NCBI RefSeq assembly: GCF_042186555.1
Contig: NC_133328.1
Location: 339,118,035 to 339,182,034, forward strand
DNA from: Aquarana catesbeiana
Lineage: Eukaryota > Chordata > Amphibia > Anura > Ranidae
Reading direction: 5' to 3'
DNA: 64,000 nt
Below, piece after piece: positions 34,970-46,974 of the stretch. Numbering within the stretch: position 1 is the stretch's first letter; each line of letters starts with the position of its first letter. Both the position numbers and the translations under genes were made by a program. Under the pieces are notes generated by a model. That model was not told the DNA's origin, did no database searches, and was given only the letters and a program-made list of their open reading frames with translations.

Positions 34970-35650
34970 AACCCACAGGTGTACCAGAATAGAGAAAAAA
35001 ATTGAAACTGAAAAAAAGGGTAAGAAGTGGGAGAGAGAAAGGGAATACATTGGCAAGTAAAGTAAGAAACACCCAAGTAAAAAATGGTGGCGTGATATTA
35101 TTGGAAAAATTATATATGAAAGAAAACCACATATAGATATAATACTGGAAACCTTTGCCACATCCCAGTAGCAAAAGAGAAAATTGCAAAAGGGGGAACC
35201 CCGGGGGATTTTTTTGGGCAAAGGGTAGTAACCAGAAAACGGAGTAACAAGCGTATAAAAAAATATACAAAATGTATTGAATACAAAGCAGTGATAGAAT
35301 TGGTACATAAGGTACATCAACGTAAAAACAATTTAGTCAGGCGGGATAGTTACATAACAGCTAAATTCTGAGACACACAGTTGATCTAATAATGAGAGGC
35401 TAAGCAATATGTGTGTACACAGGAGTCCCACATGTTTCGAAATATAGGTATAAATAATGAATTCCTTCTTCAGGGGCTGATTTGAAACCATCTGTTTTGT
35501 GTCTGGTAATAAAATAACAGAGATATCAAAAAAGGGGTATGGAAATAATACAAATATGCAAATATAAGAGCATAGTAGGTAGTAGCATGGCATATAGATA
35601 TGTCAGGTAATAAAAACAAGTGGTACTCACAGTGTAACTATCTTTAGTGA
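34970..35650 (-). mobile_element. Penelope-like 3' fragment with decayed hammerhead module
   Basis: On the minus strand CTGAAGA (ending at 35473 in plus coordinates) is followed by a possible stem GGAAT/ATTTC and then GAAACATGT near 35434. This echoes the CTGATGA-stem-GAAACGCGT layout at 17725. There is an extra base after the core and a G where the cut-site H residue should be, so it would not cleave. No coding region is retained and borders are approximate. Confidence 0.4.
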
Positions 35651-35869
35651 ATTAAAGTACATATCAGGATTCACACAAAGAAGGGGCTTCCATCTCTAAA
35701 CTGCTCCATCGCATAATGAAATGCTCTAGATATTGGCTGGGGGGCTTAGTATGTGTACCACACTGCAGATGATACATGGTTGCCTGTGCCAAATCGGTTA
35801 GAATATGTTGTGTAGCATGAGTAAATCGTAAAGCATCCCTGCCGACAGAAGACACCAGGGCTCATGAGG

Positions 35870-36238
35870 ATCAACCAAAATTTCCTGCAGTCAGCATGCC
35901 AATTGCACGCTCCCTCAAAACTTGCAACATCTGTGGCATTGTGCTGTGTGATAAAACTGCACATTTTAGAGTGACCTTTTATTGTGGCCAGCCTAAGGCA
36001 CACCTGTGCAATAATCATGCTGTCTAATCAGCATCTTGATATACCACACCTGTGAGGTGGAAGGATTATCTCGGCAAAGGAGAAGTGCTCACTAACACAA
36101 ATTTAGACAGATTTGTGATTAATATTTGAGAGAAATAGGCCTTTTGTGTACATAGAAAAATTAATAGATCTTTGAGTTCAGCTCATGATAAATAGGGGCA
36201 AACACAAAAGTGTTGCATTTATAATTTTGTTTAGTGTA
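35870..36238 (-). pseudogene. Tc1/mariner-type transposon 5' end with transposase start
   Basis: The minus strand begins after a TA with cactaaacaaaattataaat and is collinear with 6042-6270. It continues into a coding start near 35935 that reads LRERAIGMLTAG, the helix-turn-helix N-terminus of Tc1-like transposases. The frame is lost at about 35880, where similarity ends, so only about 20 codons of enzyme remain. Confidence 0.65.
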
Positions 36239-36240
36239 TA

Positions 36241-37340
36241 TAAACCTCTCATCATGGAATGAAAGTCCTCCTACCTTATACCCTCTAAGGTTCTTTTGAC
36301 AAATATTGTCCAGATCATACTCATATTTATTTAGGGCCTTAGGATCATTCAGTAAAGACCTATTCACCAAGGCTTAATGGCCAGGAGCAGTGATAGATTG
36401 AGTGCGAGTTCCAGTGGAGCTTGATCTAATATGGGAATTGGTAAATATGCTATGTGAGAGAATTTGAAAAGCGTTTCTGCAGTTATAAACAACATGTACA
36501 GTCTGGATAATGTGTTTTGTTAATCAGATTGACATGACCATTTCCTACTACAGTATCAGGATATTTTTACTCCCACACATCTATGAGGTTTTACCCATGT
36601 GTGTACTTTTTGTACAGAAGGGTAAATTCACGTATAGATTGAACTGGTCTTGAGAGGGGTCTGTTACTATGATGAAATCTCCCACTAAAATATTTGGGCC
36701 TTTAGCAATATTAATATGTTTGTGCATCTAGTTTGCCCATATAAAATGGGGGAGGAATGTATAAATATCAATAGTATACTAGTGTCCTAAATGCTGTAAC
36801 ACCACAATAGTACAGCACCCCTGAGGATAGGTTTTTACCTCAAACACTTTTATGTTAAGTGTTTTGGAAATTAGGGTTGAAACACCTTTTGAGAAAGAAG
36901 ATTAGTATCATGAAGAGCATACACTAAAATATTTGGGCCTTTAGCAATATTATTAAGTTTGTGCATCTAGTTTACCTATATAAAATGGGGGATGAATGTA
37001 CAATAGTATACTATTGTACTAAATGCTAGAAAACCAAAATAGTACAACACCCCTGAGGATCTTTTTTTACCTGAAACACTCTTATGTTAAGGGCTTTAGA
37101 AATTAGGATTGAAATACCTCTTGAGAAAGAAGGTTAGTACACAAAAAGCATACACTATTGAGGGACTTTGCAAAACCTTTACCATAGATCTGACAAAATG
37201 AGTCTCTTGGAGGAGTACATTGTAGGGATCAATTTGTTTTATATGATCAAAGGTCAAGAATCTCTTAATTGTAGAGTTTAGATCCCAGACATTGCAGGTC
37301 AGGCAATGTCTAGGGATGTGGGGGACATGCCTAGACTCAC
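36241..37340 (-). pseudogene. L1-like ORF2 endonuclease relic, antisense
   Basis: The minus-strand frame from 37362 reads LTCNVWDLNSTIKRFLTFDHIK then LLQETHF, the N and E motifs of a LINE APE domain. Further along are GDFIIV near 36670 (GDFN position) and LLNDPKALNKYEYDLDNI near 36340, as in the linker after the endonuclease. No reverse transcriptase follows because a Tc1 fragment lies at 36238. A 243-bp tandem duplication (36683-36925 / 36926-37157) interrupts the domain. Inactive and old. Confidence 0.65.
36683..37157. repeat. ~243-bp tandem duplication inside LINE relic
   Basis: actaaaatatttgggccttt starts both units (36683, 36926). They are collinear with scattered substitutions and small indels, so the duplication is old. 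Confidence 0.85.
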
Positions 37341-38236
37341 CCCACTGAATACAGCTCCACAAACAAAACTATAAAACTAGCACAATCTTGTCATTCTAAT
37401 ACCAATTAGTGGTAGAATTAGTGCTGCTTAGGCAGCTGTAACTATGTATGAAAAATTAACATTGTACACTTGTAAAGAGACTGTCACCTCTGAATACCTC
37501 CTTGCATCCTTCAGATAATTTCAAAAAAGAGCATGAGTTCAAGAATGGGAATACCAGAGTCTCTATTGACACTTCTCATGGAAGTTGTCAAAGGTAGAAC
37601 ACAGATGTCAAAGACAATTGTAGAGACGGAGCCCAGCAAAGTAAGTTGGTGTGACAAATTGCTCTATGGAGTGTGAGCAGCACTGAACAGTAATTGCAAA
37701 CTCATTGTTTGTATATCACGTTTGAGTAACAATAAAACCATGTGCACAGTGTGAATCTGGGATATTAAGACTGCCTGGCATTGGTGTATAGCATCTGTTA
37801 CTTGTTAAAGGGTCAATTATGTGTTCCCCTGTGTGTTGCTTCCGCTTTGTTCTCCCTCATGGATACTGACAGCCGCTGACAGCTGGGAGTAGGGTTGGGG
37901 TCCCTATTGGTGGTTTTCAAGGACTCCCCACTTTGGGCTCATTGTGGGTGCCTTGCTGCTGTGCATCATATGGCATGAGGGAGTCACCATCATTTTAGCC
38001 CTGCTCTCTGGCATCCTTTGACAACTTTTCTCCTGTACTTTTGAAGGCTGCCTTAATATGTAGGTGAAGTCCAGGCTGAGGCCCTGTTATTTGGGCAATA
38101 AGGAATCACAGCAAAACATGTGATGTGCATTTAGAATGGCACTCCAAACAGTGTGATTGTGTTGCAATTGTTGACTATAAAATCATACCTGATTCAGGGC
38201 CAGAATTTGGTACCACTGTCAAACACCTCTGGAAGA
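37341..38236. other. No recognised feature
   Basis: No ORF with family motifs; a moderately GC-rich patch at 37820-38050 is unassigned. Confidence 0.45.
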
Positions 38237-38560
38237 TTTACCCCCCTTCATGACCATGCTATTTTTGTGATATGACACTGTGTTATTTTAACTGACAATT
38301 GCGCAGTTGTGCAACACTGTACCCAAATAAAATGTATGTATTTTTTTCCACAAATAGAGCTTTATTTTGGTGGTATTTGATCACCACTGTGTTTTTATTT
38401 TTTGCGATATAAATTTAAAAAGACTGGCAATTTTGAAAAAAATATATATTTTTTAGTTTCTTCTATAAAATACATCCAATAAAAAAATTGTATTTCTTCA
38501 TAAATTTAGGCCAATATGTATTATGTCCCTTGTCAATTTTACATTGTATTTTTTTAAATG
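38237..38560 (-). mobile_element. CCACTT-family fragment
   Basis: cccccttcatgaccatgct and the blocks acaattgcgcagttgtgcaa and tttattttggtggtatttga are the complement of the right half of the family (compare 34147 leftwards). The terminal CCACTT and TTAA are not preserved. Confidence 0.6.
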
Positions 38561-38771
38561 TAACTGCCCAATCCCAAACTGTCATTTGAAGTAAAACGCA
38601 TAGCCAAGTATTATTCTACACTATTGTTCTATTGTGTGTTAAAAAAAGAAAACAAATAAAATTAGAGATGCTATCTGCCAATAGAACTTAACCAAAAAGT
38701 GCATTCTATGCATCCAAAAATATAAAAATATAACAAATCAAATCATTATTATTCAACCAAAAAAATGAATA

Positions 38772-39332
38772 AAAGCCTCATGCATGTGTCCTGCTTCTTA
38801 CTATAGGGGGTCAACAATGCCAAGAGTTGGTGAAAGCAGGGGTCCATCATCCAGAGATAATTCCGAAAATCATCTGGATTATTCTCCTGGAGCTCCCGCA
38901 GCAAAGACATATGACATAGTTTGTCTTGATTAATAAAGCAACCAATTTTTGGTTGAAGAACTCCTCCTCCTCCTGTTCCTGGACTGGACTTGGATCAAAG
39001 CAATAACTCCAAGGCCAGTAATAAATAACACGTTGTCTCCTCCGATTCCGCAACATGTCTGGTTGACGAACTGAAGAGCACGAAATGAAAAGCGTGCAAT
39101 GAAAAGCACAACCTTTAAAGAGAGAAAACACTCACCAAACTTCTACTAACACGAAATTAGCAGAAGGAGCCCAAAGGGTGGTGCTAAAGAGCTGAAAAAC
39201 CATGTAGTATGTCACTACGTTCGTTGGCCAACAATTCCTTGCCGTTTGTATGCAAGACAAAATCCAGGCACATGCCTTCGGACAAGTCTGAGGTTTGGTC
39301 TGCAGAAAATCGTATTGTGTGTATGAGGCTTA
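38772..39332. mobile_element. TIR element related to family X
   Basis: Left end aaagcctcatgcatgtg; complement of the right end taagcctcatacacacaat. The TIRs match at about 13 of 17 bases and resemble the family X termini at 29493 and 31062. 561 bp, non-coding. Confidence 0.55.
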
Positions 39333-41569
39333 ACATTAAGAATATTTAATCATTTACTTATGTACATTTATAAAAATGCATGACAGCCATATGTTTATAT
39401 ATTATACCACCTAATGAAAGCTGCAATGTGAAAATAACAGCAATAGTTAGCAACCAGTCATAAATGACTGTAATATATTTTAGCATTAGTTATATGTATT
39501 GCCTTTAACGTTTCACACAGTGCCGAGCTCCATGAAAACTGTGTGAAATCGTCTGTTAACAAATCTACAACAATACAAGTATTTTATTGATATATTTTGG
39601 GTTTGCAGATAAACTATTTTACTAAAAATATTACACATAAAGCAGTGTAATTGAAAAATGAGCCCTTGCCTTCAACAATAACAGACCTATCTTTAGCTGC
39701 ACTTAGTGTGTGGGTACTGTTGCAGTTCACAATCCCAAAAAAAATGATGTATGTTTATTAGTGATCCTTACAATAGTTCTCCTAGAATGATGGTTTATAA
39801 ATGCAACATTAGTTCGATCTTTATTATTTAAATATTCATTGTTTTTCGTAGGTATCTTTTATACAGAGAAAAGTCTTACTATGTGGGATTTTACTTCCTG
39901 TGTATCCTGAACATTGTATTTGAAGAATGACATTAACTGAACCTCTAAGTGACTCCATTAACCAATTAATACAATGATAGAAAGATACTAATTTTATGGG
40001 ATGCCATTACAGTACCCAATTAAACTGCAGTTGTGGTAAGGTGATTCAACTGTAACAAATTATTGTTAATTAAATCACCTACCTAGGTAATTATTTTGTG
40101 ATTTAAATTTAGCATGAATAAATCAATACAAAGTGGTCTTTATAACTCTAGAAATGTAAGAACTCATACTAGGAGATGTTTTACTTTAGTAGAAGTAAAA
40201 CAGCTAGAAAGCAGATATAAACTTTAAAATATTAAATCCAGCCAAGGAACTGTGTAAAATTGGTGTGTGTAAAAAGTGTGAGAATTGGTAAATCCCACCT
40301 CGGGAAGTTGGGCTTTAAATGTAAGTATACATCACATAAATTATATTAATATATCTAGAAAATGAATCAGCTTTACAATATTGCTTATCTCTAGCTTTTC
40401 TCTTACTGTGTTTTAAGAGGAGTCGGCACAGGCCCAGTCGATTGTAAACTTTGCACTGTTTAGATTTTGCTTGTTTACAGTCTGTACTCAACAGTGTATA
40501 GAGAATTGAGTGTTGACTGGTTAGGAACAAAATTAAAGATGATCACACATTATATTACCCTCAAATAGCAGTGCTTAAAAGTCATACTAAATAATGACCA
40601 TCAGACAAAGGGGAAGATTTACTAAAACTGGGGCTGAAGGACAGATACCCTGTTTATGCGCAGCTGCACAGATTCTGCGTGCCCCAGTTTTAGTAAATGT
40701 CATCCATAGTCTTCATTTATAAACTTTTGTAATTTTTTTCTTTTTATGGATAGTTTGATTTGCAAGAGTGAAAGCTTGTTTGTTACAAAATTTGATCTAA
40801 AATGACATTTTACTTGCTAAAACAATTACACCAAGGACACACGAGTGTGGAGAAATATAAAAACAGAGCAAGGATTATATTCTGCTGCCCAGGAAAGAAT
40901 GATGGGGCTGAAAAAATGACATTGAAATATTCACTTTGCATTCAGTTTCATACATACCCCAGAGGCTCTATAATTTCACATTCTATATGCTCAGAAGGCT
41001 GCATCAATTGTTATTGTGCTTGGCAATAAAAACTGTATTCTGGCTGTGCGTTTTAGATGATTTTTTAGAAGTATAAGCATTAAAAACCATCTTGACATAC
41101 ACTGTAATTTTGAAACTGAAATTAATTTTACTGGCTATGACAAGAAAACAGCTGCATTCCCACTATGCCTCACCTGCATTTGCCATCCAAAAACAACAGT
41201 AAGCTTTAAATAAAAGCTAAATACTACATCAAAACTTCTGGACTATTAACTGTTTTTTTTAGAAGAAAGATCTGCCTATAAAGAAAAGACATGGAATAAC
41301 ATTGTTTCTAAGGAAAGTCAATTCTATGTTTTCAGCTTCTGGATATCAACTGATCCAACTAAGGGTGGTAGTTTTTACAGAAGTAGCAGAATAAAGCTAT
41401 TTAAAACACAGACACATCACTACTTTCAGGTAAGGTACTGTAAGTTAAAAATGAGTGATGGGTGCATCATATTGAAAACTAGGAAAATCAACAAACTGCA
41501 CATTTTTGATTCTCTTAAATATTTCTTGTCAATTCATTAATTTCATAGATCATACAAATCTACATGCAA
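39333..41569. other. No recognised feature
   Basis: 2.2 kb of AT-rich DNA with no supported gene, TIR or family match. This is one of the longest unassigned stretches and could be single-copy sequence. Confidence 0.5.
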
Positions 41570-41990
41570 TGACTTAGGACAATCAAAAAGTGATGTATTT
41601 GTGATTCACTTGATTCAATTATTCTACAGTCTAGGGAAGTTAATGCCAGGAAAACTCCAACTTCAATTGTCAATTTATTCAAATGTCCCTGTGGACAATC
41701 ATATATAGGTAGAACAAGCAGAACGCCCAAGATTAGATTTGACAAGTACATCATAAAACATCATAACAGTTGGGATAAAAACATGAAAATAAAAAAAAAT
41801 GGGGATTTAAAAATGTGTGGGATGGAAACAGTTTCATAACACTTGAGATAAGGAAACATTATGACATTGCTTTCGTAGAAGGAGATTGAGTATATTGTTG
41901 TACTATGAGTGAAACCATCTGGTTTATGTTTGTATCCTGTGTTAGCACTGAAAAGCCCAAAACGATGCAGGTGATTCTGGATATGTGTAT
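41570..41990 (+). pseudogene. Penelope-like element, GIY-YIG endonuclease relic
   Basis: The frame near 41680 reads LFKCPCGQSYIGRTSR then KIRFDKYIIKHHN, matching the Penelope endonuclease core (KCPCG..YIG.T.R....RI.EH). In a later frame LEIRKHYDIAFVEGD follows. In these elements the C-terminal GIY-YIG domain nicks DNA for target-primed copying. Upstream RT motifs were not found; frame changes break it after about 45 codons. A tgaaaagcccaaaacg stretch at 41950 may be the decayed downstream hairpin module. Confidence 0.55.
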
Positions 41991-42536
41991 GCCAATATTC
42001 TTTATCTGTGTCAACGATATTTATTAAAGAGTAAGTTTACCTTTCAGGAAAAAATAATAAATGCACATATTTTTGTTAGAAAAAAACGTGTATTTGTTTT
42101 TTTTTCCAAAGGAGCCTGCAAAGCATTGCACCCACTATCAGTGGATCATGGGTACAATGTCAAGCTCGTCTAGACAAGTCCTACAGCTTAATGCCCAAAC
42201 TTCTATATGGGCTTCCTGTTAGAAAGTTGCAGGGCTTATAATAGAACTGTCAGGGTGATCATCAGTGCCCTCGCACAGCATTGAGAACTGCACCTCTTCT
42301 GCCACAGTGGCAGAGGCAACCTGTAGTTTTTTTATTCACAGATTCCAGTTAATAGATGACATGGCTGTGTGGGCGGAGCCCTGCACAGTTGTGCTGATTT
42401 TGAAATGTGACAGCAGGTAGAGAGGATTCCCTGCTCGCTGTCACAGGAGAAAATGTGAAGCATCCCTAAACATGAGCAAAGATATAGATGAGAACAAACA
42501 TTTGTTATAAAAATGTCAAAATTCTGTTGCAAACAT
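41991..42536. other. No recognised feature
   Basis: Non-coding sequence ahead of the next TTAA-type element. Confidence 0.4.
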
Positions 42537-42540
42537 TTAA

Positions 42541-43675
42541 CCACTTTCCACCTACCATATGCAGAATGACTACCGCATGGTGGTTTCATTATCCTGACTG
42601 GACGTTATATGATGTCCAGCAGGATAAGCCGCTCGTGAGGGCGCACAGCACAGCAATCGGTAGTGCGGTGTGGCGTTCTGACACACCGCATCTCTGACCT
42701 AGGTAAAGAGCCTATGACATAGGCTCTTTACCATGTGATCAGCTGTGTCTAATCACACCTGGTCACATCGTAACCAGGAAGTGCCATTGATCAGCTTTTC
42801 CTCTATTCACGTTGACAGGGTGTGAGTAGAGGAGAGCCATTCGGCAGCTCTCCTGACTGGGGGGTCTGCACTGATAATCAGCGCATTGATTATCAATGCA
42901 GAACCATCAAGGATGCCCAGTCGAACCCAACAGGGATGCCAACCCATGTCCACCAGGGATGCCAACCCGGGCCCACCAGAGATGCCAATCAGTGCCCATC
43001 AAGGATACCAATAAGTGCCCATTAGAGATGCCAATCAGTGCCCATCAGTAATGCCTGTCAGTGCCTCCTCATCAGTGCTGCCTATCAGTGCCCATCAGTG
43101 CCCATCAGGGCCACCCATCAGTGCCACCTATCAGTGCCCATCACTGCCACCTATAAGTGCCCATCAGTGCGGCCCACCAGTGCCACCTAGCAGTACCCAT
43201 CAGTGCCACATATCAGTGCCCATCAGTGCTGCCTATCAGTGCCCATCAGTGCTGCATATCAGTGCTACTTATTAGTGCTCATCAGTGCTGCATATGAGTG
43301 CCACCTATCAGTGCCCATCAGTGCTGCATATTATTGCCTCATCAGTTCAACCTCATCAGTGCCCCCTCATCAGCACCCATCAGTGCCCATCAATGTAGCC
43401 TCATCAGTGCTCATCTGTGAAGGAGAAAACATACTTATTTACAACAGAAACAAAAAAAAACTTTTTTTTTCAAAATTCTCAATAACTTTTTATTTGTTTA
43501 GCAAAAAATAAAAACCCAGTGGTGATCAAATACCACCAAAAGAAAGCTTTATTTATGAGAAAAAATATATAAAATTTTGTTTGGGTACAGTTTTGCATGA
43601 CCGCGCAATTGTCTTTCAAAATGCGACAGCGCTGAAAGCTGAAAATTGGCCTGGGCAGGAAGAGTGTGAAAGTGC
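42541..43675 (+). mobile_element. CCACTT-family element with internal minisatellite
   Basis: TTAA (42537-42540) plus ccactttccacc starts it. The right half (aaataccaccaaaagaaagc, ttgtttgggtacagt, gcgcaattgtc) is collinear with 34147 leftwards, ending near aagtgcctaa, a degraded AAGTGGTTAA. About 500 bp of the interior is a minisatellite. Confidence 0.75.
42904..43412. repeat. cagtgcccat minisatellite
   Basis: Units of 10-23 bp built on cagtgcccat with gatgccaat or gctgcctat inserts. Open frames through it (HQCPSVPPISA-like repeats) are by-products of the period. The same array occurs in reverse in the element at 54715-55453. Confidence 0.9.
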
Positions 43676-43730
43676 CTAAAGAAACAAGAATAAGATAATA
43701 AAGGAGTGTTCTCGTTAAATGTTTCTTTTT

Positions 43731-43754
43731 AGATATATATATATATATATATAT
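43731..43754. repeat. (AT)n microsatellite
   Basis: About 24 bp of alternating at. Confidence 0.9.
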
Positions 43755-44316
43755 TTGGTCACCTAAGTGTTTTAGTGCTATTGATTAAAGCTGTTATATT
43801 CAGATATCATATTTTAGCAATCTAAAATGTTTATTCCTTTTTAATATCTATCTTATTTATGTTTTTACACATGCTAGCACTGTGTGAACTGTATTGAGTT
43901 TTTAGTATATTTGCCAAAAATAAAAACTTTAGTGGCCATATTGTGGTGTGATCTTATTGTAACAGTTCTGGAAAAATAATTCAGACAGAGTGGCTGGATC
44001 TTAAGGAAACGGAAAATTATTGTCTGTATATTCTATGAGGACGTAAAAAAAAACAATACTTGGCCTGGGAGTCTGTGGAGATTTTAAATGCTTTTACTTT
44101 GACACAAATTGTAAGTGCAATAGACAGATATTTTTACAATTGTCTTATGGTCAAGTTTCAACACCACTTTACGGAGCAACTACAGGTGGTGACTAGGGCA
44201 TGTGTCAGAAGTGAGTTTCTGTGGGTGCGTGTTCTAGGACAGTCACTTGAGTACTGGGATCCCAGAGACTAAAGAGACACCAAACGACAGATTTGAATGT
44301 CTATTGATTGGCTTCT
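43755..44316. other. No recognised feature
   Basis: AT-rich; a 70-codon ORF at 44060 has no recognisable motif. Confidence 0.4.
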
Positions 44317-44333
44317 AATATCTAAAGATTGAT

Positions 44334-44851
44334 AAGATAGAATAATATGTGGCGCTAATCCATCCTCCCGTACCTGACTGCAGAGAAGCGAGATAAGTGA
44401 TAACTTGTCAATCACCATCCATAAAATACTCTTAATACAAATAACGGGTGTGTGACAATAGGTTACAACCACTCAACCAATAAATAGCCTGCCTGTTAAA
44501 TGAGTCAATAAATAAATAAAGTGACTTGTGCACAGGTAAACTCACTAATACAGTGACCAAATCACAAAATGAAATAAATATTCAAAATATCATGCTGGTG
44601 ACTCTGAATACAGTCCAAAAAAATATAAAAGTGCAAATATGCTTACATGTGCAAAAAATATTTATACTGAGACCTTGCTTGTTATAACATAAGACGTGTG
44701 AACTCGTCTTCTCTAGAATGTGACAAATAAACCAGTGAATAAAAACCATAAATAAGCAATTGCAAATACGGATGCAGAAAGTTGTTCCGCAACAATATAA
44801 AATTAGATCTGAGCAAAGTAGTGACAAAAGTGCAGTAAATATTATACACAC
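44334..44851 (+). repeat. Inverted repeat, left arm
   Basis: Begins aagatagaataatatgtggc; complement at 45010-45527. Confidence 0.92.
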
Positions 44852-45009
44852 ATCCCTTCAATGTGAGATGCTAAAAAAATAAACAAAGAATGAGGACAAA
44901 AAAATGAAAAATGAAAAATGAAAAAATAAATAAATAGGTGTAGTTCCAAAAAATGTGACAATGGTGCAATGCAATCCACACCAATATCATGCAATAAGTG
45001 ACTTCAAGT

Positions 45010-45527
45010 GTGTGTATAATAGTTACTGCACTTTTGTCACTACTTTGCTCAGATCTAATTTTATATTGTTGCAGAACAACTTTCTGCATCCGTATTTGCA
45101 ATTGATTATTTATGGTTTTTATTCACTGGTTTATTCGTCACATTCTAGAGAAGACGAGTTCACACGTCTTATGTTATAGCAAGCAAGATCTCAGTATAAA
45201 TATTTTTTGCACATGTAAGCATATTTGCACTTTTATATTTTTTTGGACTGTATTCAGAGTCACCAGCATGATATTTTGAATATTTATTTCATTTTGTGAT
45301 TTGGTCACTGTATTAGTGAGTTTACCTGTGCACAAGTCACTTTATTTATTTATTGACTCATTTAACAGGCAGGCTATTTATTGGTTGAGTGGCTGTAACC
45401 TATTGTCACACACCCGTTATTTGTAATAGGAGGATTTTATGGATGGTGATTGACAAGTTGTCACTTATCTCACTTCTCTGCAGTCAGGTACGGGAGGATG
45501 GATTAGCGCCACATATTATTCTATCTT
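45010..45527 (-). repeat. Inverted repeat, right arm
   Basis: Ends gccacatattattctatctt. Differences from the left arm are scattered substitutions and a few one- or two-base indels. Confidence 0.92.
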
Positions 45528-45737
45528 ATTATTGACTCACTGAGGTGTTGAGTGCACCCATTTATGTTGGCAGCTCTCTATATGGTACCGCAATATAGTT
45601 TGTGCGTAGGTGGTATATTCTTTATAGGAGGTTGTGGTTTTTGCGCATTAGTTTTCATATCTTTGAATATCTAAAGATTGACTTCCGTACACTAGGGAGG
45701 TCTACACAAATATCAACATTAATGTTCAGCAAGATAA

Positions 45738-45838
45738 GTTGAAGGCTGGCCTCAGGCTAGCCTGTATTTGTAGGAGGAGTCTGAGGGCTATATATCCCTC
45801 CTCCTCCTCCATCAGATCCTTTGTCGGATCATTTCCGG
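45738..45838 (+). repeat. Split direct repeat A1
   Basis: gttgaaggctggcctcaggc ... atcatttccgg. Repeated as A2 at 49698-49798 with few differences. It contains the imperfect stem aggctgg/ctagcct and a tatata stretch (45788-45795) that could be a promoter. Confidence 0.85.
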
Positions 45839-46509
45839 CCGATGCACGTCACTTCCGGTTCAGTGCGGTGTTCGCCGGCAGCAGTGGTGGCGGTTCCTCT
45901 CCTGGGCGCACGCCGGGTACCACCAGGGAACCGTCCACCCACACATCCTGTGCGCAATCCAGCACCATCGAGGGGCCCGCTCTCCTGGTGCTCACGCCGA
46001 GTACGATGGGGGACCGCCTGCCCACATGTACATGCTGTATACGGCTGCTGCGGGGAGGCGCCACCTAATTTCCCTGGTGATGCCAGCATCAGGGGGGTGT
46101 TGGGGGGGCCATCCGCCCATTCACCCATCCATTTTTTCCCAGGGCTTGCTGGGCTCAAGTTCACAGGGAGGCGGTGTCTTCTGGGGGCTGAGCTCTGCCC
46201 CTCCAGCCGGCTGTATTCCAACTCCTCCTAGTCTCCGCCCCTCCAGTCCTCTGCACCGCAGCTCCTCATGCTCTCCCCAAGAAATCTGGTCACTCTTCTG
46301 TCAGCCCCCTTTTAAGCTGCAGAGGAGGGGGGTCACTGAGTGCATTTCCAGGATGGGGGCCGGTTGGTGGGTTAGCTTCACTGCAGTGGCAGGCTGCAAA
46401 TAGTTTTTCATGATTGATAGGAGTCCTGTTTTATCTGATATGATTTGGCCACTCCTGGAATTTTTGTGATGATAAATCTATGAGTCCCACCTCTTTAAAA
46501 AAAAAAATT

Positions 46510-46960
46510 CTGTCATTAGCGTGTTTGTCATAGCGGTTCTGTCATTAGCGTGTTTGTCATAGCGGTTCTGTCATTAGCGTGTTTGTCATAGCAGTTCTGT
46601 CATTAAGCGTGTTTGTCATAGCGGTTCTGTCATTAGCATGTTTGTCATAGCGGTTCTGTCATTAAGTGTGTTTGTCATAGCGGTTCTGTCATTAAGTGTG
46701 TTTGTCATAGCGGTTCTGTCATTAGCGTGTTTGTCATAGCGGTTCTGTCATTAGCGTGTTTGTCATAGCGGTTCTGTCATTAGAGTGTTTGTCATAGTGG
46801 TTCTGTCATTAGCGTGTTTGTCATATCGGTTCTCCGATTAGCGTGTTTGTCATAGCAGTTCTGTCATTAACGTGTTTGTCATAGTAGTTTCTGTCATTAG
46901 CATGTTCTGTCATAGCAGTGTCTGTCAGAAGCGTGTCTGTCATCGCGGGTCTGCCACTAG
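46510..46960. repeat. 28-29-bp minisatellite in element 2
   Basis: About 14 units of ggttctgtcattagcgtgtt followed by tgtcatagc, with a few one-base variants. The flanks of the array are less conserved. Confidence 0.92.
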
Positions 46961-46974
46961 CGTATTCTATCATA

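Larger units (their letters stand above)
44333..45665. mobile_element. Insertion with 518-bp inverted arms and 16-bp target duplication
   Basis: aatatctaaagattga flanks both sides (44317-44332 and 45666-45681). The left arm 44334-44851 is the near-perfect complement of 45010-45527, around a 158-bp A-rich spacer; a further ~138 bp follows the right arm. The long duplication suggests target-primed reverse transcription (Penelope-like or LINE) rather than a DNA-transposon foldback. The gcgccacatatta stretch at the arm end recalls the tagcgctacac end of the insert at 4789. No ORF of note. Confidence 0.8.

Noticed and set aside
43015..43511. ORFs with HQCPSVPPISA-like repeats
   Set aside because: Translation of the cagtgcccat minisatellite inside a TTAA-type element.
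45739..46403. Overlapping ORFs of 109-136 codons on both strands
   Set aside because: The region is GC-rich, which lengthens chance ORFs on both strands. No motif or splice context supports a gene.
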